From Diploptera punctata (lineage: Eukaryota; Arthropoda; Insecta; Blattodea; Blaberidae): a stretch of DNA of 64,000 nt. Shown piece by piece: positions 1 through 9,035 of this stretch. Position numbers and translations under genes: made by a program. The notes under the pieces are model-generated. The model was given only the letters and a program-made list of their open reading frames with translations, searched no databases and was not told where the DNA came from. The stretch is from NCBI GenBank assembly GCA_030220185.1, contig JASPKZ010010238.1, positions 469,501 to 533,500 of the forward strand. The letters run 5' to 3'. How positions within the stretch are numbered: position 1 is the first letter of the stretch; each line of letters starts with the position of its first letter.

Positions 1-61
1 TGTTCTGTGAATTTATATTACAGTGAAGATTAGCTGCATTTTTTTATTCAGATAAACGTCA

Positions 62-707
62 GAAGAATATGGATTAAAGATATCTACAGAAAAAACAAAA
101 ATTATGGCATTTCAAGGTGTAGATCCTGTCAGAAGTAAAATTGTACTGGACAATAAAATTTTGGAGCAGGTGAATAATTTTACATATCTAGGATGCAATA
201 TCTCATATGAACAAGAAAAGGATGTAAATGCAAAAATATTTAATTTTTAAGAATTTTAGGGTTAATAAATTCTATCTTCAAGCCACAATTAGTCCTAAAG
301 CATTCAAGACTGAAAGTGTATAAAACACTGGCTCTTCCAACTGTTTTGTATGGTAGCGAAGTATGGACGTTGAAACAGAAGGATATACAGAGACTTAGAT
401 CTGCTGAAATGAGATATCTTCGGAGGACTGCAGGATACACACTACTAGATCACAAAAAAAAAAATGAAGACATCTTAGAAGAATTACACATGGAATCTTT
501 AGAAAACAAAATTTCTGATAAGTCAAGATGGATACAACATGTTCATCGAATGGAAGATCACAGAATACCCAAACTAATGTTAAGATATCAACCTGCAGGA
601 AGAAGAAGACCAGGACGTCCACTCAAAAGACTTTTGGATGGTGTTTCTCTTGAGGCCGAAACAGGTCAACAAATGGCCTAAATTCGTGAATGTACTATGA
701 TGATGAT
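62..707 (+). mobile_element. RTE-A LINE fragment, 5'-truncated, TSD-bounded
   Basis: Remnant of the end of a LINE reverse-transcriptase protein. An upstream frame reads a MAFQGVDPVRSK then YLGCNISY block, which in this family follows the RT palm. After a break, the frame from 316 to 681 gives LPTVLYGSEVWTLKQKD, then W.QHVHRMEDHRIPK and GRRRPGRP. The copy ends in a GAT repeat at 699-710. The 11-mer GATAAACGTCA lies at 51-61 and again at 708-718, a perfect TSD, so the insertion is complete but 5'-truncated. Short simple-repeat 3' ends are typical of RTE-clade LINEs; I assign the clade by that and by the C-terminal block, without a database match. Not functional: no endonuclease and no RT core. 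Confidence 0.85.
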
Positions 708-849
708 GATAAACGTCATTCATTTTTACTGAATAAATATAGGATTGACCTCTACAGTATTTGAACGCGTGATAGCGAGCGCCGTTGCCCAGACTGGGAT
801 CTCAGTTCGTATCCTGGCGGTTGCTTTCACTCAACTCATGTTAGGTAAA

Positions 850-1418
850 AATATAGTCTGCAGTTTTGACTGCAAAGAATGCTATGCCATTATTACTGAC
901 CTACGAAACTATGGTAAAGAAGTCGTCCTCTAATGGCTACCCTCGAACAATGGGATTGCCGGTAATGAAACAGCCGATCTCCTCGCCAAAAAAGATCTCG
1001 CATTGAACAAATGCCTGAATCTAAACCAACATCTTACAACCACAGAAACGCCACATAAAGTTAAAATTCAAAATTATGAATGACAATAGACTTCAAAAAG
1101 TGGACAAAAACAAGTAAATGGGATTGCCTAATATAAAAATACTAATATACCGAACATACCAAGAAAAACAGAAGTAGCACATTTTAGGATGAGAACGGGG
1201 CCACGACTGTCTGACAAAACACATTTACAAAATCAGTGTTCTGCCTTCACCGAAATACATTTTATGCAATCACCCAGATGAAGAAATGGACGAAGGTCAT
1301 CTGAACTACTGTATCGCTGTCAAACATGAAGATTCCAAGACCTCAAAGTATTGGAGAGCAAGACTGCTAATGGCTTCAGGGTTAGATGCAGCCCATTAGA
1401 CAACAACAACAACAACAG
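850..1418 (+). mobile_element. RNase H-bearing LINE, 3' end with CAA tail
   Basis: Broken coding sequence of the end of an RNase H-encoding non-LTR retrotransposon. Around 871-1000 it reads a DCKECYAIITDL-type stretch and then W.PSNNGIAGNETADLLAKK. This matches the last RNase H block, usually W.PSH.GI.GNE.AD.LA, with the motif His replaced by Asn. A C-terminal tail follows: HFRMRTGPRLSDK, then a region in changed frame where a Cys-rich CxxCxxxDEExxxH-like segment is expected. It ends LLMASGLDAAH and a stop, followed by a CAA repeat at 1400-1420. At least two frameshifts and a lost His make it dead. Clade (I/Loa-type group) is inferred from the presence of RNase H and the trinucleotide tail. 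Confidence 0.7.
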
Positions 1419-1458
1419 ACCTGAGTCCATCTTTATTGCTAATATAATCTAATCTCTA

Positions 1459-1686
1459 GAATGGAAAATGAAAGATGGCCAAAAAATATATACCAATGGT
1501 CACCCCCTGGAAGAAATAAACGTGGCAGACCAAGATGGAAATGGAAAACCTACGTGAGAACTATAATGGATGATAGGAATTTGGAAGAGAGAGATTGGAA
1601 TGAAAGAGATAAATGGAAACTGAAGACGGCAAACCTATACATGGGGGAAAGCCGAAGAAGAAGAAGAAGAAGAAGAAGAAGAAGAT
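1459..1686 (+). mobile_element. RTE-B LINE 3' fragment with GAA tail
   Basis: Last ~70 codons of an RTE-B protein: MENERWPKNIYQW, GRNKRGRPRWKWKT, then DWNERDKWKLKTANL. It runs straight into the family's 3' end GGGGGAAAGCC and a GAA repeat at 1653-1685. The poly-Arg in the open frame here is translated tail repeat, not protein. The same family recurs at 30.0, 39.4, 50.2 and 61.2 kb, always with the GAA tail, which fixes the 3' boundary. 5'-truncated and non-functional. Confidence 0.85.
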
Positions 1687-1734
1687 TTAATCTCTCCTGT
1701 ATTAAAGTTTTTAGTTTGTAGCTATTTAAAAATG

Positions 1735-2631
1735 AATAATAGTTAAAAAATACTAAAACAACACGCTTTTCTAGAAAACCGAACTAAAAAATGAACAATA
1801 ATTTTAATTTCCAACACGCGTGGGATAAAATTAAAATGGTCAGCAAAAAAATCATCTCCAACACATCTAGAATAAAACTAGAGTTATCTACAAAAAAAAT
1901 AATTATACCATGAAAAGCGTCGGGTTCTCTATATCAATTAATATATTTGATAATAGACAGATATTCGTAAAAGTAAAGTCCCTAAGAAGAAAACGTAAAA
2001 ACCATTCGTAAAAGCACCCCAGGCTTTTGATGGTAAAATTATTTTTTTGTAGATAACTCTAGTTTTATTCTACATGTGTTGGAGATGACTTTTTTGTTGA
2101 TCACTTTAATTTTATCCCAAGCGTGTTGGAAATTAAAATTATTTTTCATTTTTTAGTTCGGGTTTCTAATAAAGCGTGTTGTTTCAGTTTTTTAAACTAT
2201 TATTTACTTTTTTTATTTCTAGTTTAATTGATTGTCATAAACCAGAATCCCATCAAATTGAATTGCTTAATACTCTTCTGAAAAAAATACTCCGGGCCGG
2301 ATTTGAACCAGCGACCTATGGATTACTGAAATTGTATACCACTATAGTCCACCGCTCTACCAACTGAGCTCTTACAACGATTCACTAAACAGTCGATAAG
2401 TCCGTAACCTATTATACCGGTATTTTGTGATGATTCTGGCCAGGATTTTAGAAAACTATTATGAAATAATTGTATTGCCATAGGTCCGTTATAAGTATAC
2501 AGAGTTTTAAGTCGATGCAATGTTTTTAAGTGGGTGAAAATCGTGTTCAAAGATTTCGTTATATAGATGCAGGTCCGTTGCATAATAGACATATACGGTC
2601 AAGCTAATATAAAGCGTGTAAAAAAGGTAAC
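1735..2631 (-). mobile_element. Rep-Z composite copy 1 (leader, tRNA-Tyr-like, fold-back)
   Basis: Three joined blocks read on the minus strand. A leader at ~2631-2390 contains AGCTTGACCGTATATG and a CACCCACTTAAAAAC-type segment. A tRNA-Tyr-like unit follows at 2382-2291. After a short linker comes a fold-back of roughly 470 bp (2205-1735) whose arms (about 1735-1923 and 2015-2205) are near-complementary. The same three blocks in the same order occur at 22.1-23.35 kb on the plus strand, so the composite moved or was copied as one unit. No coding capacity is visible; the class is unknown. The fold-back half looks like a DNA-transposon MITE, the leader like neither LINE nor LTR. Confidence 0.65.
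2291..2382 (-). tRNA. tRNA-Tyr-like unit with intron, degenerate
   Basis: On the minus strand the D-arm reads GAGCTCAGTTGGTAGAGCGG and the T-arm GGTTCAAATCC, spaced as in a pol III promoter. An anticodon-loop insertion between GGACTATAG and ATCCATAGG sits where tRNA-Tyr genes carry their intron. The anticodon triplet reads ATA rather than GTA, and the 5' acceptor strand no longer pairs with the 3' side, so a functional tRNA is unlikely. It is embedded in the Rep-Z composite and is best read as a pol III promoter captured by a repeat. Confidence 0.6.
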
Positions 2632-3129
2632 ATTTTTAATTATACGTCATAAATAAATAAGATATTTTATTCAATGAATAGAAGAACTCTTAGTAATTAC
2701 TGTGAAGTATTTCCAGGTGTTTTAGTAATTACTGTTACTGAAAAAAGTTTGGAAATTTAATCAGTTCTGTGTCAAACTTAGATCGATTTCTGTGTTGGAT
2801 ATTAAATTAATGCGTATACAGAGTGAGTCTAAATTCCTCTTACAGAGTTTCAGTGAAGGAATGTATATACAATGTCATTAAGCAAAGAAAATTAGGGTCC
2901 GTTTATATATTTAGGGTAGTTTCTAAATTTGTATCAGGAATTATTCCTGATCTTTCCTAAAATACGTAACCTGCGTTTAATGCACCTGCAATTTGTTGTA
3001 AGGAAAAACTTCATAAAAAATAGTAATCGATAATAACATTTTAGAGCAAGAGAATAGTTTTAAATACGTATCTAGGTTTCAATTTAACATAATATTATGA
3101 TAATATTGAAAGTAGCAATGAAAATATAA

Positions 3130-3352
3130 ATAAATTCTATGTAATCCTTTGCACTTTTAAAAGAACCCATACAAATATAAGAAAAACACAAAAATGAAAT
3201 TTTATAATGTAATGGCTGTTCCTGTAGTGATGTATGGGTCAGAATGTTGGACGATCACTAAAAGACAAGAACAATGATTAGAAGCAATTGAGATGTGATT
3301 TTTAAGAAATATAGCAGGTCATACCCTGCTGGATAAAATACAATTACGTTTA
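3130..3352 (+). mobile_element. RTE-I LINE fragment, truncated at both ends
   Basis: Short LINE piece reading MAVPVVMYGSECWTITKRQEQ, then after a stop EAIEM and FLRNIAGHTLLDKI. The same family at 62.2 kb carries on to DWKEH and a GAT tail, but here the sequence stops near 3352 and changes to unrelated DNA. One in-frame stop at the CAATGA after KRQEQ. It lies between the outer TIRs of the mariner-like element at 2814-4602. Confidence 0.7.
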
Positions 3353-3597
3353 GCATACGAACTCGTGTCCGGAAACGTACCGATTTTCCGCTGCACGCAA
3401 AATCGCCTCACACGTTTTTTGGCGCCACTCACTAGGGTAGATCATACGTCATTCTCCGCTCACCTGATGTTCCATGTCCACTGCAAGTTTGTTTACGTGC
3501 TATTCAGTTGATTCTGTGATCCGCTCAGAGACGTTTTCATCTGCTCGTTTCAGTAGTAATCCTTCATGACAGTGCACAGCAGAATCCAAGCTGTACG

Positions 3598-4079
3598 CGG
3601 TGAATCATAAATATGGATATACGTTTGATCGCGTTGTGTGATGAAAATATTACCATTACAGGAAATATGAAATTACCGTTGGAAAGGCAATTATTCAAAT
3701 TACAACAATGGAATAAAAAAAAGTGTAGAGTTTACGTCATTAGTCAAAATGGCGTTGAATATGCAACAGCAAATTACAATTGCTGCGTGGGCAATAGCGT
3801 ATGTTAATGATCGTGAGGCCACGAGACAGGCAAGACGTGAGTTTAACGTAGCATTGCAGCCGTCGACTGTGGGGAAGTGGAGAAAACGACTGCTGGGAAC
3901 GAGAAGGATGCAGAAAATCAAACCTCCTAGAAGGCCTTGCATTAGCAGGAATGCAGAAACAACGAAGAGAATTGTGGAGGCGTTCGTTCCCTTTTCAATG
4001 ATATCATATTTCCTTTAATAATAATATTTTCGTCACAAAATGCGATCAAACGTATAGCCATATTTCTGAATCACTCTGT
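3598..4079 (+). mobile_element. Mar-1: mariner-like MITE keeping the transposase N-terminus
   Basis: Bounded by ~50-bp TIRs: left GGTGAATCATAAATATGG at 3600, right the complement ending near 4078, with TACAGAGTGATT on the outside. The frame 3749-4018 encodes MALNMQQQITIAAW and VNDREATRQARREFNVALQP. It then reads VGKWRKRLLGT and KPPRRP, resembling the helix-turn-helix N-terminus and hinge of Tc1/mariner-type transposases. The catalytic DDE part is absent; the frame runs directly into the right TIR. The copy at 56.87 kb has the same internal structure and keeps ~90 bp more, so both come from one deleted master. No autonomous partner is in the window. Confidence 0.75.
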
Positions 4080-4086
4080 ACGTACT

Positions 4087-4545
4087 TCATTGATACTGTG
4101 TTGCTGTTATCCATGGCATACACATTTGCATAAACGCAGGCATGATGATTTTGTACGGCGAATCTCGGTGCAATGGCAGCTCTGATTTCTTGGCCTGCAC
4201 GTTCTCCCAACTTGGCCCCGCTAGACTACTACCTGTGAGGTCACGAAAAAACCTTAATTTACGAGACCCCTGTAGAATCCGAGGAAGACCTACTAGCACG
4301 AGGTATGGCTGCTGCGGATGTTGGAGGACCAGGGATTGTTGTTCATGTGTACGAATACATGGTACGGAGGTACCGCATCTGTATTGAAGTCGGTGGTCGT
4401 CACATCGAGTCCTTCTTGTAAGTGGTTCCAGACGACAGGCAGCAGGAGTCGGAGAGAGCAACATGCGTTGTAATGGTATTTTGTGTGTAACGGAAAAAGG
4501 TACTTTTCCAGACATGGGTTCCTATGTGAAATTTGTCTTGGTCCC
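4087..4545 (+). pseudogene. Mariner-type transposase, C-terminal remnant
   Basis: Across shifted frames the plus strand reads PARSPNLAPLDYYL at about 4193-4235, then YETPVESEEDLLARG. It continues DVGGPGIVVHVYEYMVRRYR and EVGGRHIESFL up to about 4415. The PxLxPLDYYLWG stretch is the third catalytic-Asp region of mariner-type DDE/D transposases; here the Trp codon after YYL is a stop (TGA). Frameshifts and this stop kill it. A longer minus-strand open frame overlaps it but has no recognisable motif. It probably belongs to the TIR-bounded element 2814-4602. Confidence 0.7.
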
Positions 4546-4709
4546 CTCAATAAGTTCTCAAACTCTTTAAGGAAAATTTAGACTCACCCTGTATATACAT
4601 TTTACAATATTATTTCAACAGCTTTAATATCTCTCTTGTTATAATTAATGCTAAGAATACCAGGAATCCAACGTAGATGGTTGTATGAACTCCTTATTAC
4701 TTACTAGCT

Positions 4710-5354
4710 TAGGGTATCCACTCGTCCCATTTTTAGCGGGACAGTCCTGTATTTTAGGAAAATGTCCCACTGTCCCCAAAGTTTTCATGGGGACGCTCAA
4801 ATGTCCCGCTTTTGGGATGATGCTTTGTCAATGTATTTATGAATGGCGACTTTTTTTCTGTTCTTTACTATGTAATTATAAATATGAACGTTAGAAAACG
4901 CCATTTGTATAATATGACCACGATGCACTGTTGGGTCTATAATATTTGATTTTTTACTCTTGTAGATTGGTAACTGGTACATTTTTCAAGTTATCGATCC
5001 ATGGTCAGTGCTGTCAATGTTGGAGATTTTCCTGCTGATTCTGGTACTTCGACGGTGGAGAAATACAATTTTAACTTAGATGAAACAGATTTAGTTAGTG
5101 GATTTTTATACCCTTTGCAGTGATAAATAAATATTTTTAAACTTAATAAAAATTATTTGATTGGTTTTTCATTTGTGAATGGTTGATACTTATAAATTTG
5201 TGTTGGCAACAGTGTCGTGGTAAAAACAAAACAAAATTTTAACTGTTTTTTCTATATTTTGTTAATGTCCCACCTTTTTTTTTAAATGTCCCAGGTTTTC
5301 CTTTCATTTTTTGTTCATGTCTCCTCCTACATTAAAAATATTATGGACACCCTA
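4710..5354. mobile_element. MITE-3: hAT-like non-autonomous element
   Basis: Ends are inverted: left TAGGGTATCCA, right TGGACACCCTA, with further matches inward (a TTTTTA block on both sides). Flanks are TACTAGCT (4702-4709) and TACCAGCA (5355-5362), six of eight identical, fitting the 8-bp TSD of hAT transposons. The interior repeats GTCCC several times near both ends (subterminal repeats are common in hAT elements) and has no coding sequence. Length 645 bp. Confidence 0.65.
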
Positions 5355-5497
5355 TACCAGCAGCATTAATATATTGTCTTCAACATAAATAGGGATTGGT
5401 TTTTCCCATGATTTACGTGAACGAATGTCAGTTTTGTGTATGACGCATACATAGGCCTACATACATACAAACCAGCAATCAAAGGATATAAAATTAA

Positions 5498-5933
5498 TTT
5501 TTTTTGCGCGATAGTGCGTTTTATAGTACTTACAGCATTGGCGACCATGATTGAAAGTTCTTCCTACATTTCGGGATTGCCAACCTAACTAACTATACTG
5601 TAATATTACATTTACACCCTAGTGCGGGAAATCGAACCACTGCCCTCTATGTATACTACGTACAAAAATATCCAAAATGTAGTGTTAATATACATTATAC
5701 GAAACAAATCACTGCATTTTAAATGGAGTTTTGAAACAATATAAAACAATAAATACGTACTTGCGGCCATTTATCAGTAATAATGGTCTCACGGCCTCCT
5801 GTACTTTCAACTAACAAACATTGTCCGCACTGTTAACGTTACTCGATTGTTTATAATGAACGCAAATGTTTCCAACAAAGATGTTATTATTTTACTATTA
5901 TTTATTATTTTGGAAACACCATCGCGCAAAAAA
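5498..5933 (+). mobile_element. MITE-1 copy 1, complete
   Basis: TIRs: left TTTTTTGCGCGATAGTG, right CACCATCGCGCAAAAAA, about 16 of 17 complementary. Flanks share TAA, fitting a 3-bp TSD as in PIF/Harbinger elements, but AT-rich flanks make that weak. The interior contains GGCGACCATGATTGAAAGTT and TATGTATACTACGTAC and is non-coding. Three other copies lie at 16.56, 53.1 and 62.07 kb; the last two are interrupted by later insertions. The outer right flank (5934-5970) also matches the flank of the 16.5 kb copy, so the repeat may be longer than the TIR unit. Confidence 0.75.
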
Positions 5934-6230
5934 TAATGTACAACGCACGTTTGTGAAGTGTTTTACATAATCTCGGAAAAAAAACTCGATATCGCTCGGT
6001 TTTTAATCATTTTCCTGGATTCTGTAAATACCACATTCCAAACTTGCATCGTAATATACTATTTCAAAATCAATAGTGTTTATGTTGTAATGAAAAGGAG
6101 ATAACATAAAAAATATTAAGAACTCAGTAATCTACTATTTCTGGCGCAGAATATTTTTGTTCTTCGCTTTCTTTTAGGTCTATTTGCATTGTTGCAACAT
6201 TTCACTGCCACATCAACAATTCTAGTGTTA
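5934..6230. other. No gene; shared MITE-1 flank then unassigned AT-rich DNA
   Basis: The first ~35 bp match, inverted, the sequence just outside the MITE-1 copy at 16.5 kb. The remainder (ending in TTCTAGTGTTA) shows no coding frame or repeat I recognise. Confidence 0.4.
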
Positions 6231-6251
6231 TATTTGAAGAGAAAAATTTTC

Positions 6252-6324
6252 GCCTAGACCAAGACTCGAAACTGGGACCTTTGGCTTGCCAGGCCAAATG
6301 CTCTACCAATTGAGCTACCGAAGC
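6252..6324 (-). tRNA. tRNA-like unit, opposite arm of the palindrome
   Basis: Minus-strand partner of the unit at 6378-6450. It retains U33 and a GGC triplet in loop CTGGCAA, and the D-stem GCTC/GAGC. T-arm is AGTTTCGAGTC, so box B is weaker than in the plus copy. Acceptor pairing GCTTCGG to TCTAGGC has two defects. Function as a tRNA is doubtful. Confidence 0.4.
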
Positions 6325-6377
6325 GAGTTGCGATCTAGACGCTTTTTTTTCTCTTATATACGTCTAGATCGCAACTC

Positions 6378-6450
6378 GCCTCGGTAGCTCAGTTGGTAGA
6401 GCATTTGGCCCGGCAAGCCAAAGGTCCCGGGTTCGAGTCTCGGTCTAGGC
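6378..6450 (+). tRNA. tRNA-like unit, GGC at anticodon position
   Basis: Cloverleaf visible: acceptor GCCTCGG against TCTAGGC with one mismatch and one wobble; D-stem GCTC/GAGC; anticodon stem TTGGC/GCCAA with loop CCGGCAA; T-stem CCGGG/CTCGG with loop TTCGAGT. Position 33 is C instead of the invariant U. GGC would read Ala codons, but body sequence looks closer to Lys-type tRNAs, so isotype is unsure. No T-run terminator directly after. More likely a tRNA-derived repeat than a working gene. Confidence 0.45.
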
Positions 6451-6471
6451 GAAAATTTTTCTCTTCAAATA

Positions 6472-7144
6472 TAATTTATCCTTCAGTGAGAAGTATTAAA
6501 TCAATAATAAAAAATTCTAGTATTGTTACGCCCTGTTGTATCGTGAATTAGGTGTATCGCTGGTCATTCTGGTGATTAGAAGATTATGCCATGTGAATTT
6601 TGCATAAAACCGCACTAGATATATGTGGCATTCTATTTCCGACGTTGCATAGGTTGGATAGTCAACTATTTCCCAGTCACTTTTTTCTGGATTCTGAATA
6701 TTTTTTTATTCTGATTCCACCAACGTGTATCTATTTAATTCATTGTGAAGTACGATTGGATATACATTGAATTTAAACCCGCGGTTCCATGTTTCCAAAT
6801 ACTAGGAATGAGAGGAAGATATTCGGATTTCGTGGCTTGATAACTCTTCAGTAGTGGAATCAATGTGTTCATGTGTTTTGCTGAGCTGAGCATATGCATA
6901 CATCAGTCTCACGTCTTGTTATAGTACTGGAATATGTATGACAGTCTATATATTAATACGTGAAGGAAAAACTTTGTACACATTTTTAAGCAGATTGCGC
7001 GCACGAAGGAGAGTGGTATTTGACACAATTAAAGTTCATATAGAGAAGGAATGCAGAAAAATAAAATTTATGTATATTACGTGTTACAAATAAACTAAAT
7101 CAAACAAAATGAAATACATTGTCTCTAAAGGATATATGCGTATT
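6472..7144. other. No gene seen
   Basis: About 670 bp without a supported feature. It contains unbiased AT-rich text, no long open frame and no repeat I can match elsewhere in the window. Confidence 0.4.
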
Positions 7145-7268
7145 ACTCATTCATCACAGGATACCCTAACAAATGTTAAGATATCAACCTGCAGGAAGAA
7201 GAAGAGCAAGACGTCCACTCAAAAGACTTCCGAAAAAGGTCAACAAATGGCCTAAATTCGTGAATGTA
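7145..7268 (+). mobile_element. RTE-A 3' fragment, interrupted at its tail
   Basis: Reads MLRYQPAGRRRARRPLKRL and then the family 3' end up to GAATGTACTATG. The expected GAT repeat is not here but at 7969-7975, on the far side of a later insertion (7277-7959). Internal deletion of ~25 bp after the PLKRL codons compared with the copy at 600-660. This element is therefore older than its guest. Confidence 0.8.
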
Positions 7269-7276
7269 CTATGCTG

Positions 7277-7959
7277 GTCCCGTGAGGGGTTGCTGATCCC
7301 CCATCGGGCGCCTCTCCAGGTAGTGGATAGGGGAATGCCTCCTAAATATAGGTGATACCGGGGAAATGAAATACCCGGGGTGAACCAAAATCAGCATAGC
7401 ATCTGTTCCAGATTGGACGGCTATAATGGGCAGGTAGAGCTCAGAGCCGAAGAGAAGGCAATCTACCTAAGGGAAAGCACCCTAAAAACAAAACTGAAGC
7501 AAGTTGGGAGGCTGTAAGGTGGCAATCCCACCACCCAACTATATCTGCGCAGCCCTTGTAAGGCGGCCAGATGAATTGTCTATTACTAAAAAGCGAAGGA
7601 GAAAGCCGAACGAAAACACTGATGATGAACCAGGCAAGAAAAGGATAAAGCAGGACACAGACTGCGGAAATGCTATTTTTACATAATGTGAAAGGATGCA
7701 CAAGAGCGGATAGAATATGGAATGAAACTATACGAGAATAATTAAATACATATAAAACTGAAGATAAAGTCAGCGAAAATAATAAGAAATGGACAGAACT
7801 CTTAATGAGAATGAACAACGAAAGAATACCAGAAAGAACCTTCCTGTATAATCCCAGAGGAACAAGAGATGTTGGCCGACTACGTAGAAGATGGACTCCA
7901 CTTTTAACTTCGCCGGAACAGGCTGCATAGCCTAAACCTTGTAGTAGAAGAAGAAGAAG
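7277..7959 (+). mobile_element. Compact LINE derivative (5' leader plus 3' end) in RTE-A
   Basis: Flanked by ACTATGCTG at 7268-7276 and 7960-7968, a perfect 9-bp TSD. The first ~240 bp are GC-richer leader sequence (CCCGTGAGGGGTTGCTGATC and, later, CTACCTAAGGGAAAGCACCC), non-coding and like LINE 5' UTRs at 36.5 and 53.7 kb in style. It then reads a KKRRRKPNENTDDEPGKKR stretch, a junction, and finally the C-terminal LINE block KKWTELLMRMNNERIPERTF, NPRGTRDVGRLRRRW. The end is a GAA repeat (7942-7959). RT and endonuclease are missing, so it must have been mobilised in trans or deleted after insertion. Confidence 0.7.
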
Positions 7960-8097
7960 ACTATGCTGATGATGATACTCACTCATTTGTTTACGTTCAT
8001 GCTGAAAGTCCATTGTTGTAAAAAGAAAAATTGTGCAGCAGCAATGTGAATTGACTTACTCCCGCGTATTTATTCTTAGTGGTTTATTACTAGTGAC

Positions 8098-9035
8098 TAG
8101 CTAATACCCGGCGTGCGCTGCTACGTCAAAATAAAATCAAATTAATGTGATTTTATGTTTTGTTGAATAAGCAAAACGAAAAATAATTATAAATTTATAT
8201 TTTTTTGGATACCCCCTTATGATTACCCGGCGTTGCCTGGGAATCTATCTACTTATCCCGATCTTCTTGACATAAATGAGCTGAAATACAAAAAATAAGT
8301 TGTTTTATGTTTAGTTAAATATGTTAAAGGAAAAAATTATATCGTAATTATTTTTAGATACCCCGTGCTGTTTACCCGGCGTTATCCGGGAATCTACTCT
8401 TCCCGATCTTCTTGGTATAAATGAGCTGAAAGACAAAGATTAATGTTCTTCTTATGATTAGTTGAATAAGTAAAATGAAAATAATTATACATCTATATCG
8501 TAATTATTTTAAGATTCCCTGTGCTGATTATCTGGTGTTGCCCGGGAATCTACTTATCTCGATCTTCTTCGAATGAATGAGCTAAAACACAAAATTCGTT
8601 ATTGTGAGTTATCCGTAAAAGAATACCCGCCATTTGCTGCTATGCTAGCACAGGAATCTACATACTTGTCTCGATCGTCTTGGCACCAATGAAAGACAAA
8701 AATGGTTATTGTGAGTTATCCGTAAGAGATAAACATATGCTGTCGCGGACTTTTTTTTTGTAGAGCTTCTTGAGATATTCAATTTTGTGTACATGAATGT
8801 TGTGTATTTGTTATGGTTTAGGCACCGTAATCCATTTGAGCGTCCAAAGAGCTACGTTTTCCACAACAAAGGGCGATTTTTAAAGATGTAGGATTTAAGT
8901 ATCACAACTCTCTTATAGCCTATGTTCATCCCGGGAATCTCCTGAACATTTTGCGAAAAAGCCCCATCACAATCGGATCAACGGTATGGCCGCGCATAAA
9001 GTACGAACAAACAAACATAGATTAATTTTGATATA
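8098..9035 (+). repeat. Degenerate repeat array around ACCCGGCGTTGCC motif
   Basis: A motif TACCCGGCGT..CC.GGGAATCT recurs near 8106, 8225, 8372, 8528 and, weakly, 8623, each followed by CGATCTTCTTG and ATGAGCTGAAA-like text, giving irregular units of about 95-155 bp. It ends downstream with CCCCATCACAATCGGATCAA and AACAAACAAACA (to 9020). That ending resembles a widespread invertebrate repeat terminus; I recall the pattern but cannot name the family. No coding sequence. Confidence 0.6.

Larger units (their letters stand above)
2814..4602. mobile_element. Degraded mariner-like element bounded by ~30-bp TIRs
   Basis: The two ends are inverted copies. The left at 2817 reads ATACAGAGTGAGTCTAAATT; the right, reverse-complemented from 4597, reads ATACAGGGTGAGTCTAAATT; similarity continues about 15 more bases. 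The 1.8 kb between holds an RTE-I fragment, a smaller mariner-like MITE (3598-4079) and the C-terminal part of a mariner-type transposase (4087-4545). I infer an old mariner-like element that later took insertions. The alternative is that two unrelated mariner ends happen to flank the region. The TIR pairing is directly seen; the single-element reading is moderate. Confidence 0.5.
6231..6471. mobile_element. Palindrome of two opposed tRNA-like units
   Basis: About 240 bp forming an inverted repeat. Each arm runs from TATTTGAAGAG at the outside through GAAAAATTTTCGCC into a whole tRNA-like sequence (minus 6252-6324, plus 6378-6450). The 5' ends of the two units face each other across a ~50-bp centre that also contains an inverted CGTCTAGATCGCAACTCG. 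The plus unit has D-stem GCTC/GAGC, T-arm GGGTTCGAGTC and anticodon stem TTGGC/GCCAA; both units read GGC at the anticodon position. Arms differ at several bases, so this is not a very recent duplication. Resembles the tQ palindrome at 51.77-52.01 kb in design but not in sequence. Confidence 0.8.

Noticed and set aside
745..840. Possible tRNA-like SINE head (GATAGCGAGCGCCGTTGC, CAGTTCGTATCCTGG)
   Set aside because: Box A and box B wording is weak and there is no second copy or flanking structure in the window.
4087..4515. 142-codon minus-strand open frame
   Set aside because: Antisense to the mariner-type transposase remnant, whose motifs (LAPLDYYL, EVGGRHIES) are on the plus strand.
7441..8013. 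190-codon minus-strand open frame rich in Leu and Ser
   Set aside because: Antisense of the compact LINE derivative and across its TSD; hydrophobic look comes from pyrimidine-rich antisense. No signal of a membrane protein family.
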